A DNA stretch of 64,000 bases from Parasalinivibrio latis (lineage in GTDB: Bacteria; Pseudomonadota; Gammaproteobacteria; Enterobacterales; Vibrionaceae), in contig NZ_CP098813.1 in the NCBI RefSeq assembly GCF_036825535.1, positions 310,001 through 374,000 on the forward strand, in the 5' to 3' direction. Made by a program: the position numbers and the translations under genes. Shown in pieces: positions 35,078 to 44,286 of this stretch (within the stretch, counting starts at the first letter, position 1; each line of letters starts with the position of its first letter). The notes under the pieces are model-generated. The model worked only from the letters and a program-made list of their open reading frames with translations, had not been told where the DNA came from and searched no databases.

Positions 35078-36973
35078 TCAATTTGCCCGGTTTGGCTGAT
35101 ACCGGAATTTCAGGAACTTCTGTGCATTACTGAGGATCTGGAATGCATCTTTGAGGTTCCTGCGCTCAAAATCAGACATGTTTTCCGGTTCGATGTTGTT
35201 GTCCGGCTCATTGCCCGCTTCGATATCCAGTGCCTGGTGACGGATACGTACCATAGAGATAAATTCGAGGGCGTCTCTCAAATCCGGCCCCCTTCCTTTG
35301 GGAAGAATACCCGCCTCGATAATGTCATCGAGACGCTCGAAAGAGTTCTGGGCCCGGGAACCAATTGCCAGCGCGTGGACTCGGATCAGGTCAGCCAGGG
35401 GGGCGGTTCCACGTCGTTTTAGGTTTATTGAGTTGTTATGACGGCCATCTTTCTCCATAACGAACTCTTTGAAAAAGCCCAACGGTGGCGTCCGGTTCAA
35501 GGCATTTCTCGCCATACAGGCAAGGAAGCGGTTGTTGCGTCGGGCCCGGCGGGCAATAAAGCTTTTGAGGTTCTCCGCCCAGTCTGTGCGGCCATACACG
35601 CCATCCAGATCAAAAAAGATACTGCTGTTAAGCAGGGATTCAGGGTTGGGCTTGTCAATCCAGTCAGCAAAACACGCTTCCCACTGGCTTCGTGTCATCC
35701 GCCAACGGGGATTGGTCGCCATAATTTTCCCCTTGCAGTATGCGTACCCGCAGGCAGCAAGGCCGTCGCTGACGAAATAGGAAAGCTTACGAAAGTAGTC
35801 ACCGTGCTGAGTTTCATCATACTCATCATCAAGGATGATAGCGTTGTCCTGGTCGGTCACAATCAACTGTTCATCCCTTGCCATGGATCCCAACGCAAGG
35901 AAACAATACGGCACGGGTGGTTCACCAAACTCCTGCTCAGCAAGTTCAACCAGCCGTTGCTTGAAACTTCGCCCAATAACCGACATGGCGCTGCCAATCA
36001 TATGGGAGTTGGCATCTTCATTTACCATGCGCATAAAGCTGGATTTCACCTGCTCGGAAACCGCTTTCAGCTCATCAACGGTGTTCTGCCTGAAAATAGA
36101 TCGCACCAGCAGCAGGCTGCTCTGACTCTCGTAGCGAACAATATCAGAAAGAGAAACAACGCCAATTGCCTGCTGGTGACGCATGATTGGCAAGTGGTGC
36201 AGGTTGTACCTGAGCATGGTGAGCATGGCTTCAAACACATACGCATTGTGGTCAAGGCACACCAGCCCAGGAGTAACAATCTCTGCCACCGGTTGCTCCG
36301 GGTCGACCCCTTCTGCCAGCACACGGGTACGAAAATCCCGGTCAGTGATAATGCCCATCACACGCTCTGTCGGATCATCATCAGCAGATTCAGGGAGGAT
36401 TTTGTCCGGGTCAGTAATCAGCAGGGAAGAAACACTCTCCCGAGCCATCAGTTGCGCCGCCTGTCGGATGGATTCCGTTTTGCTGATAGTAACTGGATCG
36501 CGGGCGATAAGGGTCTTCACTTTCGATGTAGTCAGATCATTGGCGTCTTCCCGGCTGGATACCGCTTGACGCAAGCGACTGCGATCCTCGACTTCCACAA
36601 AGTCAGCAAAGGATTCAAACCGGTCGCACAGCGAATAAAAAAGCTCACCGGGAATAAAGTAGATCAGTGTATCTTCCAGCGCTTTAGCGGACAGGCGAAC
36701 CTTATTGTTCATCAACAGTCCCATTTGCCCAAAGATATCGCCTACCTCCATTCTGTCATAGAGTTCCCCTTTGCGACGGTAAATCTCTACCGCACCACTG
36801 CGAATCAAATGAAGGTCATCTATCCGGCCACCAAAAGGCAGAATCTCGGTGCCGGCCCGGAAATAGCTGACCTCAATTTTTTGTGCTATTTCTTCCCTTG
36901 CCTCTTCCGGCAGCTCGTTAAACGGTTCGTATTGGCTGATGAAGCCCAGAATTTCCAACTGTTCCGCTTCCAT
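35078..36973 (-). CDS. cNMP-binding, CBS pair, DUF294 nucleotidyltransferase-like protein
   Basis: 631 residues in the order cyclic-nucleotide-binding fold (about 15-130), CBS pair (about 150-290) and DUF294 nucleotidyltransferase domain ('LALGSMARDEQLIVTDQDNAIILDD', a GlnD-like G-S-x-x-R-x-E with D-x-D) plus a helical C-terminal DUF294_C. It resembles the N-terminal parts of GlnD-like regulators and may sense adenylates. The ATG at 36973 has AGAAGG close upstream; the frame extends 22 codons further without a ribosome site. First gene of the operon with the exonuclease and DUF1289 protein. Confidence 0.88.
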   Translation of the reverse strand: MEAEQLEILGFISQYEPFNELPEEAREEIAQKIEVSYFRAGTEILPFGGRIDDLHLIRSGAVEIYRRKGELYDRMEVGDIFGQMGLLMNNKVRLSAKALEDTLIYFIPGELFYSLCDRFESFADFVEVEDRSRLRQAVSSREDANDLTTSKVKTLIARDPVTISKTESIRQAAQLMARESVSSLLITDPDKILPESADDDPTERVMGIITDRDFRTRVLAEGVDPEQPVAEIVTPGLVCLDHNAYVFEAMLTMLRYNLHHLPIMRHQQAIGVVSLSDIVRYESQSSLLLVRSIFRQNTVDELKAVSEQVKSSFMRMVNEDANSHMIGSAMSVIGRSFKQRLVELAEQEFGEPPVPYCFLALGSMARDEQLIVTDQDNAIILDDEYDETQHGDYFRKLSYFVSDGLAACGYAYCKGKIMATNPRWRMTRSQWEACFADWIDKPNPESLLNSSIFFDLDGVYGRTDWAENLKSFIARRARRNNRFLACMARNALNRTPPLGFFKEFVMEKDGRHNNSINLKRRGTAPLADLIRVHALAIGSRAQNSFERLDDIIEAGILPKGRGPDLRDALEFISMVRIRHQALDIEAGNEPDNNIEPENMSDFERRNLKDAFQILSNAQKFLKFRYQPNRAN

Positions 36974-37021
36974 AGTGACCTTCTCTTGACCTATCTCTGG
37001 ATCCAGGAGGATTGTATTAAG

Positions 37022-37060
37022 GAAAAAAGGGCAGGTCACGCCATGCGCCGACCTGCCCTT
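37022..37060 (-). terminator. Terminator of the BCCT transporter gene
   Basis: AAGGGCAGGTC / GACCTGCCCTT, 11-bp stem with a 12-base loop, followed on the minus strand by a run of T. It separates the carrier gene from the DUF294 operon. Confidence 0.88.
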
Positions 37061-37099
37061 CCAGATTATAAAAGTATTGCGAGTGCAGCCTATTGCTGA

Positions 37100-38737
37100 T
37101 CAGTTACCACGCGGCTCAGACATCAAGCCTTTAAATACCGCCACACATGCCACCAGCAACACAATAGTGAATGGGAAGCCGGTTGACACCGCCATTGCCT
37201 GCAAGGCAACCAAGCCACCACCCAGTACCAGTGCAATAGCTACGAGGCCTTCAAAGGTACACCAGAACACACGCTGAGGTTTTGGCGCATCCACCTTACC
37301 ACCGGCGGCAATGGTATCAATAACCAGCGAACCGGAGTCTGACGAGGTCACAAAGAACACCACCACCAGCACAATACCGATAAAGGATGTGATACTCGCC
37401 AGCGGCAACTCATGCAGCATGGCAAACAGCTTGACCGGAAGGTCTGCATCCTGAACCGTTGAGATACCCTGGTTGACGACCTGGTCGATAGCAGTATTAC
37501 CAAAAGCACTCATCCAAAGCACACAGGCAGCCGACGGGATCAGCAGCACACAAACCATAAATTCACGGACAGTACGGCCACGGGAAACACGGGCAATAAA
37601 CATCCCTACGAATGGTGACCAGGAGATCCACCATGCCCAGTAAAACGAGGTCCAACCCTGTGCAAAGTTGGCATCTTCACGCCCAAACGGCATGGAAAGG
37701 GCTGGAAGGTATTCGATATACGAAACCAGGTTGTTGAAGAATCCGCTCAGAATGGCCAGTGTCGGGCCGACGAAAATCACAAACACCAGCAGCAGAAGTG
37801 CCAGCACCATATTGATTTCGGACAGGCGTTTTACACCAGCATCCAAACCGGCAAGCACTGAACCCAACGCTAACGCAGTAATACCAATAACAAGCACAAT
37901 CTGAGTGACATCTGTATTCGGAATGCCAAACAGGTAATTAAGGCCGGCCGCTGCCTGCGCAGAACCTAACCCCAGGGATGTAGCCAAACCAAACAGGGTC
38001 GCTACCACAGCAAGGATATCAATCACATGACCAACCCAGCCCCAGACGCGCTCACCGAAAAGTGGGTAGAACACACTGCGCATGGTCAGAGGCAAACCCT
38101 TGTTAAAGGAGAACAGTGCAAGGCCAAGGGCCAGAACGGCATAAATTGCCCATGGGTGCAGACCCCAGTGGTAAATTGTTGCAGCCATTGCCAGGCTTGA
38201 TGATGCTGCGGAATCACCCTGTGCACCACCTAGTGGCGCCCAGTCCGTGCGCACACCGTTTTCCAACGAAATTCCAGCAAAAGCTGACCCATAATGGGAC
38301 AGAGGCTCAGCAACACTCCAGAACATCAGGCCGATACCCATACCGGCTGCGAACAGCATGGAGAACCATCCAAGGTAGGTATAATCGGGTTTTGCTTCAG
38401 TCCCGCCAAGGCGCACTTTACCCAGTGGAGATACAATCAACACCAGTGACACAATGACGAAAATATCGCCGGAACTGAGGAAAAACCAATCAAGGTTTGA
38501 GGTTAACCATTGGCGCAGATCACCGAAAAGTGGGGCAACCTGATTTTGAAAAGCCAGTGTCAAAAAGACAAAAGCAACAACCGCAAGGCCTGAAATCATA
38601 AATACGCGGTTGTGAATATCAAGGCCAAAGGGGCCTATTTTTAACGCGATGTTGTCTTGCCCAACCTGATAATCGGTATCTATCGGATTGACTTCACCAT
38701 CGGGCGACATGATTTCTTCATGACTTTTATCGCTCAC
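37100..38737 (-). CDS. BCCT-family betaine/choline/carnitine transporter
   Basis: 545 residues, about 12 membrane helices and a 50-residue cytoplasmic N-terminus. The family signature is clear in 'GWTSFYWAWWISWSPFVGMFIARVSRGRTVREF'. Carries quaternary ammonium or sulfonium osmolytes (glycine betaine, choline, DMSP) with sodium or proton. The C-terminus is short, so it is probably not of the long osmosensing BetP type. Single gene, own terminator. Confidence 0.9.
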   Translation of the reverse strand: MSDKSHEEIMSPDGEVNPIDTDYQVGQDNIALKIGPFGLDIHNRVFMISGLAVVAFVFLTLAFQNQVAPLFGDLRQWLTSNLDWFFLSSGDIFVIVSLVLIVSPLGKVRLGGTEAKPDYTYLGWFSMLFAAGMGIGLMFWSVAEPLSHYGSAFAGISLENGVRTDWAPLGGAQGDSAASSSLAMAATIYHWGLHPWAIYAVLALGLALFSFNKGLPLTMRSVFYPLFGERVWGWVGHVIDILAVVATLFGLATSLGLGSAQAAAGLNYLFGIPNTDVTQIVLVIGITALALGSVLAGLDAGVKRLSEINMVLALLLLVFVIFVGPTLAILSGFFNNLVSYIEYLPALSMPFGREDANFAQGWTSFYWAWWISWSPFVGMFIARVSRGRTVREFMVCVLLIPSAACVLWMSAFGNTAIDQVVNQGISTVQDADLPVKLFAMLHELPLASITSFIGIVLVVVFFVTSSDSGSLVIDTIAAGGKVDAPKPQRVFWCTFEGLVAIALVLGGGLVALQAMAVSTGFPFTIVLLVACVAVFKGLMSEPRGN

Positions 38738-39252
38738 GTTTTAACTCCTTATCCGTTTCGCGTGTAGCAGTATTTCTCTCCCCAAATCCTATTCTGCCTT
38801 TGAAACCCCACAACCAGCGCTAGCGACATGCGTTGAACACTAACTATTCGTCGAGGCGTTTCGTTGGGTCACCATCCTTTAAATAAGCAGATATCACCAG
38901 ATTTAAGGCGAAATACAGCGCTATAAACTATCACAAACTTCCATATCGATCACATTTTTGTTGAAACCGGCCTCCGCCGATAGTTTTGAACTGTAAGTAT
39001 TTTACCTGACGCAATACCCATGTTATGTCGTGATGTCCGGACTAACCTGCATCATTTCCGCCACGCAGTGTTTTGTTTGCGTCGCTGTTAAACCTTTGAA
39101 GACCTCATGCCCCGGCATTGAAGTACTCGGTTTTTAACGTGCTTTACATCTTCACCATCGGACACAGGTTTAAAATGGCGTATGATTTGAAAAACGGCCC
39201 CCTAATTGACACCACTGTTAATGAAGGTGACCTCAAGCCAGGAGTCATTTAG
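38738..39252. other. Intergenic region between the BCCT and bicupin genes
   Basis: 515 bases separating divergent genes, no supported ORF, RNA or repeat. It should contain promoters for both; I see no clear operator. Confidence 0.35.
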
Positions 39253-39915
39253 ATGTTGAACATGGATCTGACCCAGCGCGTCGTTATCGAAACCGAAACT
39301 CTCGACTGGATCCCAAGCCCCGCAGGCGGAGTAAACCGAAGGCAGTTGGAACGTGAAGCGGCTGAATCCGGCCACGTCACCAGTATCGTGGAATACCTGC
39401 CGGGAACGGCATTCCCCGAACACATTCACCCGATGGGTGAAGAGATTCTGGTACTTGATGGCGTGTTCTCCGATGAAACCGGCGACTACGGCAAAGGGAC
39501 CTATATCCGAAACCCTCCCGGCAGCCGCCACAGCCCTTTCAGTAAATATGGCTGTATCATTTTCGTAAAACTGAACCAGTTCCTGCCGGACGATTTGGAA
39601 ACTGTCCGGATAGATACCCTTTCAGCCAAATGGGTGCTGGGCATTGGCAATCTCAGCGTTTTGCCACTGCACGAGTTCAAACACAAGAACACGTCCTTGA
39701 TCCGGTGGCCTGCAGGTGAGCGACTCAAGCCGCACTGCCATTTTGGCGGCGAGGAGACCTACGTTATATCCGGGGAATTGGAAGATGAGTTCGGACGGTA
39801 CCCTAAAGGTTCCTGGATGCGGTGCCCGCATATGAGCGAGCACACGCCAGTGGCATTAGAAGACACACTTGTTTGGGTTAAAACCGGACATTTACCAGAA
39901 TTCCCGCACGGATAA
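39253..39915 (+). CDS. ChrR-like double-cupin protein
   Basis: 220 residues made of two cupin halves. Half 1 carries 'GTAFPEHIHPMGEEILVLDGVFSDETGDYGKGTYIRNPPGSRH' and half 2 'GERLKPHCHFGGEETYVISGELEDEFGRYPKGSWMRCPHMSEH', each with two His, Glu and a last His as metal ligands. The style matches the cupin domain of ChrR anti-sigma factors, but the N-terminal zinc anti-sigma domain is missing. It may be a metal-dependent dioxygenase or a sensor. AGGAG lies 8 bases before the ATG. It converges on acoR. Confidence 0.82.
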   Translation: MLNMDLTQRVVIETETLDWIPSPAGGVNRRQLEREAAESGHVTSIVEYLPGTAFPEHIHPMGEEILVLDGVFSDETGDYGKGTYIRNPPGSRHSPFSKYGCIIFVKLNQFLPDDLETVRIDTLSAKWVLGIGNLSVLPLHEFKHKNTSLIRWPAGERLKPHCHFGGEETYVISGELEDEFGRYPKGSWMRCPHMSEHTPVALEDTLVWVKTGHLPEFPHG

Positions 39916-39924
39916 CCTACACAA

Positions 39925-41868
39925 TCAACGCCGGTTTGGCGGCACCAGGCCGGCACGTTTCATCCGGCGGTGAACGGTAGACCGATCCACGCCAAGCTCC
40001 CGAGCAACGGCGGAGATATTCCAGTGGTAACTTTCAAGCAATCTGGGGAGTTCATCATCGCCCTGCCCGTCAGCTTTCCTCGCAACCCTGGGGGGCTGGC
40101 TGATACTTTCCGGCAGATCCCTGGGTTCGATCACCCCGTCCCGGCAGAACACACTGGCAAATTCCAGGGCATTGTTCAGTTCCCGTAAGTTACCCGGCCA
40201 ATTGTGCCGTTTCATTAACCCCATCGCTGCTGCTGAAAGTGAAGGCGTCCCTTCTTGCTTGATTTTCGCAAGCAGCATATTAGCCAGCCAAGGGAGGTCT
40301 TCCCTCTCCCTCAGTGCAGGGAGGTTCAATACTGCGCCACTGATTCTGTAATACAGGTCTTCCCGGAACTTGCCAGATTTCACCAGACCGAGGAGGTTCT
40401 GGTGGGAAGCGGCAAGCACTCGGATATTCACCGAAACGGCACGGGTTCCGCCAACCGGCGTCACCTCTTTTTCAGCCAGCACACGCAACAACCGGGCTTG
40501 CAGTACAAGCGGCATATCGCCTATCTCATCAAGAAAAAGGGTTCCGCCATTAGCCTTTTCTATCAACCCCTGTTTGCCTTTGGACTGGGCACCGGTAAAC
40601 GCACCTGGGGCATAACCAAAGAGTTCTGACTCAATCAGGTTTTCCGGTATCGCAGCACAATTGATCGCAACAAAGGGGCCTTTCCCTTTTCGGGTTTGAT
40701 GGATTGCCCTTGCCAGGAATTCCTTACCACTGCCTGTTTCACCGCAGATCATCAGTGAAATAGGTGAATCCGCCAGACGTGAAGCTTTTTCCGCCACAGA
40801 TTCCATCAGAGGGTCATCACAGTAAAGATCTCTGAGCGGTTTCGGGACAGCCGGGGTCGTGACCTTTCGAACCGGTTTCTGTTGCGGTTCGATAGCATGT
40901 GCGAAAACCACATCCCCATGCTGGGTCCCCAGGACACGTTGTTCAGCCGGTATTGACCGGGTCAGCTCAGGCAACCTGTCAAAATCAAAATCGAAGAAAT
41001 CTGATATTGGTTTGCCCATCAGTACCTGACCGTTTAACGGATGGATGTCACAGTCAGCATATCCCGCCCCTCTCATCAGCACCTGAAGGGCCGAGTGTGT
41101 CATACCCACTACCCGGCCTCCATCATCCACCGCCACCGCGCAATCGGGGTCGACATCAAGAAATTCCGGGGACTGGCTCATGCGCAATATCCAGTGGAAG
41201 GGAAAGCTGCGCATCAGTGATGCCATCTCGATTCGGCGGGTAAAAGCGGTCACCAGTTGCAACGTCATTGCCTGGCTGATTTTGGGCGTTGGAGAATGGA
41301 GCGCTGACACATCCAGCACAGCCGCGAGTTTACCGTTTGAATCAAAAATCGGGGCTGCCGTGCAGGTGAGCGGTGTATGGGTAGCATCAAAGTGGTCATT
41401 CTGGTGCACTGTCAGCGCCTGACCGGTGTAAATGCATGAACCCACGCCACAGGTTCCTGCACGGGATTCCGACCACTCAGCACCGAGATACAACCCGGCT
41501 TTCCTGAGGGACATTTCAATTGAGGCATCTCCCATGAAATCGACGGTGACACCGTCTGCATCGGTCAGGAGCAGGACATAGTTTTGCTGTGCGATCTGCT
41601 TATAAAGCAGCTCAAGGCCATAGCGGGCTGTCCGGATAAGCTTCTCCAACCGCTCCCTGTGCTCCTTCAGTTCAGTACCGGGCAGGATATAGGGTTCGCG
41701 CAGTAGGACCGGATCCAGTTTGTAATCTGCCAGACAGCGCTGCCAGGAATCCGTTATCACCTTATCCCGTGAAGGGAGCATTCCGTCAGCCACACCTTGT
41801 ACTTCCCTTATATGGGCGGCGACACCTTGGTACGAGTACCGGTAGGCGTTGTCTTGGGAGGGGGACAT
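39925..41868 (-). CDS. acoR: AcoR, sigma-54-dependent activator of acetoin catabolism
   Basis: 647 residues: N-terminal GAF-type sensor (about 60-230), central AAA+ domain with Walker A 'GETGSGKE', the sigma-54 loop GAFTGA in 'LFGYAPGAFTGAQSKG' and 'GGTLFLDEIGD', and a C-terminal Fis helix-turn-helix ('NISAVARELGVDRSTVHRRM'). Divergent from the acetoin operon, whose two sigma-54 promoters each have a matching upstream site. The effector in the family is acetoin or an analogue. Confidence 0.93.
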   Translation of the reverse strand: MSPSQDNAYRYSYQGVAAHIREVQGVADGMLPSRDKVITDSWQRCLADYKLDPVLLREPYILPGTELKEHRERLEKLIRTARYGLELLYKQIAQQNYVLLLTDADGVTVDFMGDASIEMSLRKAGLYLGAEWSESRAGTCGVGSCIYTGQALTVHQNDHFDATHTPLTCTAAPIFDSNGKLAAVLDVSALHSPTPKISQAMTLQLVTAFTRRIEMASLMRSFPFHWILRMSQSPEFLDVDPDCAVAVDDGGRVVGMTHSALQVLMRGAGYADCDIHPLNGQVLMGKPISDFFDFDFDRLPELTRSIPAEQRVLGTQHGDVVFAHAIEPQQKPVRKVTTPAVPKPLRDLYCDDPLMESVAEKASRLADSPISLMICGETGSGKEFLARAIHQTRKGKGPFVAINCAAIPENLIESELFGYAPGAFTGAQSKGKQGLIEKANGGTLFLDEIGDMPLVLQARLLRVLAEKEVTPVGGTRAVSVNIRVLAASHQNLLGLVKSGKFREDLYYRISGAVLNLPALREREDLPWLANMLLAKIKQEGTPSLSAAAMGLMKRHNWPGNLRELNNALEFASVFCRDGVIEPRDLPESISQPPRVARKADGQGDDELPRLLESYHWNISAVARELGVDRSTVHRRMKRAGLVPPNRR

Positions 41869-41961
41869 AGATTATTCACTCACAACAGCATTTAACCAAT
41901 TATTAACATTCGCATCCCTTAACACCACCCCAACCCCGCACGGTGTCACCCATTTGAAACA

Positions 41962-41978
41962 ATGCAACACCTGTGGCG
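41962..41978. promoter_or_regulatory. Candidate AcoR upstream site 1
   Basis: ATGCAACACCTGTGGCG is an imperfect dyad around ACA-CC-TGT. Read on the other strand (CGCCACA-GG-TGTTGCAT) it equals site 2 upstream of acoX except for the two central bases. It ends 87 bases before the sigma-54 promoter at 42065. Confidence 0.75.
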
Positions 41979-42064
41979 TTTACGTTATTAAAGCAACGCT
42001 GACCCACGCCAGGCAAAAGCTCAAAATCCCCCAATTATCAGAGCATTAAAAACCTCGTCGTGCA

Positions 42065-42080
42065 TGGCTTGCCCCTTGCA
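42065..42080 (+). promoter_or_regulatory. Sigma-54 promoter of the SDR gene
   Basis: TGGCTTGCCCCTTGCA has the invariant -24 GG and -12 GC spaced by exactly 10 bases. It lies about 90 bases upstream of the start at 42171. Confidence 0.85.
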
Positions 42081-42170
42081 CTCTGTCATTTTGCGATATG
42101 GGAACAACTGCAACGTGAAAAACATTTGCTGACAAACCTGCCAGCAAACCAATCAACAAGGAGCAATCAG

Positions 42171-42950
42171 ATGACACTGAAAGGAAAAGTTGCGCTGGTT
42201 ACCGGCGCAGGCCGGGGAATTGGAAAAGGCATTGCGATGGCATTGGCAAAGGAAGGCTGTGACGTAGCAGTGGCAGATATCAACCAGGAAAGCGCCGGAC
42301 AAACGGCCGATGAGCTGGCAGCACTTGGGGTGAAGTCCCTCGGCCTCAAAGCTGACATCTCAAAATGGAATGAAGTGCAATCTATGGTTGAGGCTGTTAC
42401 GGACAATTTTGGCAAGCTGGATATCGCGGTAAACAATGCCGGCGTACTGATCATTAAGTCGGTTGAAGAACTGACGGAGGAAGAGTGGGATTATGTGAAC
42501 GACATTAACGCCAAAGGTGTTTTCCTTTGCTGCAAAGCCGAACTGGCAGCCATGAAACCAAATGGGTCAGGTCGTATCATTAATGTCGCCTCTATTGCCG
42601 GCAAGGAAGGCTTTCCGGATCTTGCTCACTACTGCGCATCCAAATTTGCTGTTGTCGGTTTTACCAACTCACTGGCTAAAGAGTTGCAACGAACCGGGAT
42701 AACTGTAAATGCCATCTGCCCGGGCATTGTCCCAACCGCCATGTGGTATGGCCCGGATGGCCTGGCTGAGCGCTGGAAACTGGAAGGCGAAACCATGGAA
42801 GAGTCCTGGGCTCGCCACCAGGATATTCTTATTCCACAAGGCGTGGGGCAAACCCCGGAGGATATGGGCCAGCTTGCGGTCTTTTTTGCCAATGCAGAAC
42901 ATGTCACCGGGCAATCCGTGAATGTAGACGGCGGGTTTACCTTCCATTAA
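42171..42950 (+). CDS. Short-chain dehydrogenase, diacetyl/acetoin reductase-like
   Basis: 259 residues of the classical SDR fold. NAD-binding 'VTGAGRGIGKGIA' and 'NNAGV', catalytic Ser in 'NVASIAG', Tyr-x3-Lys as 'YCASK', then 'CPGIVPTAMW'. The length and the acetoin context suggest a 2,3-butanediol/acetoin/diacetyl dehydrogenase that feeds or drains the acetoin pool. AAGGAG precedes the ATG at 42171; the longer frame from 42060 would overlap the sigma-54 promoter, so it is rejected. It has its own promoter and upstream activator site, apart from acoXABC. Confidence 0.88.
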   Translation: MTLKGKVALVTGAGRGIGKGIAMALAKEGCDVAVADINQESAGQTADELAALGVKSLGLKADISKWNEVQSMVEAVTDNFGKLDIAVNNAGVLIIKSVEELTEEEWDYVNDINAKGVFLCCKAELAAMKPNGSGRIINVASIAGKEGFPDLAHYCASKFAVVGFTNSLAKELQRTGITVNAICPGIVPTAMWYGPDGLAERWKLEGETMEESWARHQDILIPQGVGQTPEDMGQLAVFFANAEHVTGQSVNVDGGFTFH

Positions 42951-42975
42951 TCCGGTCGTTGTGACGAGAGCCATC

Positions 42976-43000
42976 GGCGGGGTGTTGCAACAGCCCCGCC
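42976..43000. repeat. Hairpin with palindromic TGTTGCAACA loop
   Basis: GGCGGGG and CCCCGCC form a 7-bp stem around TGTTGCAACA, itself a perfect palindrome and a match to the TGTTGCA half of the AcoR site. It may serve as terminator-like element of the SDR gene (no T run) or as an extra activator half-site. Confidence 0.5.
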
Positions 43001-43013
43001 ACACCTGTTGCAT
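42997..43013. promoter_or_regulatory. Candidate AcoR upstream site 2
   Basis: CGCCACACCTGTTGCAT matches site 1 (opposite strand) at 15 of 17 positions. It ends 87 bases before the acoX sigma-54 promoter, the same distance as at the SDR promoter. A partial third copy (CGCCACACC, from about 43020) follows. Confidence 0.75.
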
Positions 43014-43100
43014 CCACTGCGCCACACCTTATCGCTTCTCAATCAACCGCTCATCACCTATCACATTGAAATTATGCGAATAATTTTACTCACACAGTAT

Positions 43101-43116
43101 TGGCCTGCCTCTTGCC
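43101..43116 (+). promoter_or_regulatory. Sigma-54 promoter of acoXABC
   Basis: TGGCCTGCCTCTTGCC with GG-N10-GC. It shows that the in-frame ATG at 43117 lies at or before the transcript start, so acoX must start at 43183. Confidence 0.85.
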
Positions 43117-43182
43117 ATGTACAGGTATCAACCCGCTCACTTGTATCCGGAGCTTAGCTTTCAATACGTGCAGGAGGCACAT

Positions 43183-44262
43183 ATGGTCCCACCTACCGTC
43201 GGTATTATTGCCAACCCCGTTTCTGCAAGAGACATCCGGCGCATTGTCGCCCATGCCGGTAACCTCCAAATCACCGATCGCGCCAATATTGTGCTGCGCA
43301 TCCTGGCCGGGCTGGCGTATGCCGGAGTGGAGAACGTAGTCATGATGCCCGACCGGGCGGGCGTCAGAACCTATATTGAAAGGGGGTTGCGCCGTGCAGC
43401 AAGCAGCGGCGAAGGGCATTTCCCTGCACTGTCTTTCCTTGATATGCCGGTGATGGGGACGGCAGATGACACCGTCAGGGCGGCCCGGATAATGCGAAAG
43501 CAGGACGTGAGTGCGATTGTCGTGCTGGGCGGAGACGGGACTCACCGGCTGGTCGTCCGGGAGTGCGGAAACATCCCCATTTCCGGTGTTTCATCCGGTA
43601 CCAATAATGCCTTTCCGACCATGGCAGAGCCCACTATTACCGGCCTTGCAACCGGGCTTTCTGTACGCGGGCTCATTCCCCCTTCCGTCGCTTTTTTTGA
43701 GAACAAATTGCTTGAGTGCCGGGTGAATGATCTGCGTGACATTGCCCTGGTGGATATTGCCGTCGTCAGCGACCTGTTCACCGGAGCCAAAGCCGTATGG
43801 CGCTCCGGCTCACTGAAGGAACTATTCACCGCCTTCGCCTTCCCCCACGCCATTGGCCTTTCCGCCATATCCGGGTTACTGAGCCCAGTCAACCGGGAAG
43901 CCCCGGAAGGCCGCCAGATCAGATTGAAAGATTCCACGTCCGGAGGTGTCAGGCTGGATGTCCCACTGGCCCCCGGCCTGATGGCGCCGGTTTACGTGTC
44001 TGGTATTGAAGTACTGACACCGGATAACCCCGCTTCGGTGTGCGTCCAGTCAGGTGCACTGGCGCTCGATGGCGAGCGCGAACACATCTTTAACAGTGAA
44101 GACCATGTCACTGTCACCCTGCGTACCGCAGCGTTCAAAACCATAGACACCAACGCCTGCATGCACTATGCCGCTGACAAAGGCTTGTTTACCCGCCCTG
44201 TCAGCTTCGAACCGGAACACGCTTCCTCTGTTCACAACGTTCACGAGCAACGTCAGCCATAA
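43183..44262 (+). CDS. acoX: AcoX, NAD-kinase-like protein of acetoin catabolism
   Basis: 359 residues. N-terminal ATP-NAD kinase-like domain with 'VGIIANPVSARDIRR', the GGDGT motif ('IVVLGGDGTHRLV') and 'SSGTNNAFP'. Found at the head of many acetoin dehydrogenase operons; its enzymatic role is still unclear, and NAD kinase activity has not been generally shown. AGGAGG stands 5 bases before the ATG at 43183. The upstream sigma-54 promoter excludes the longer frame. Confidence 0.9.
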   Translation: MVPPTVGIIANPVSARDIRRIVAHAGNLQITDRANIVLRILAGLAYAGVENVVMMPDRAGVRTYIERGLRRAASSGEGHFPALSFLDMPVMGTADDTVRAARIMRKQDVSAIVVLGGDGTHRLVVRECGNIPISGVSSGTNNAFPTMAEPTITGLATGLSVRGLIPPSVAFFENKLLECRVNDLRDIALVDIAVVSDLFTGAKAVWRSGSLKELFTAFAFPHAIGLSAISGLLSPVNREAPEGRQIRLKDSTSGGVRLDVPLAPGLMAPVYVSGIEVLTPDNPASVCVQSGALALDGEREHIFNSEDHVTVTLRTAAFKTIDTNACMHYAADKGLFTRPVSFEPEHASSVHNVHEQRQP

Positions 44263-44286
44263 ATCATGAGTAAAAAGGAGACTACC

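Noticed and set aside
35438..37099. 553-codon open frame on the plus strand
   Set aside because: It runs antisense through the DUF294 protein gene, whose domains are clear; the plus-strand translation has no recognisable family or ribosome site.
43117..43182. Upstream ATG giving a longer AcoX
   Set aside because: It begins directly after the sigma-54 -12 element, at or before the expected transcript start, while the ATG at 43183 has AGGAGG.
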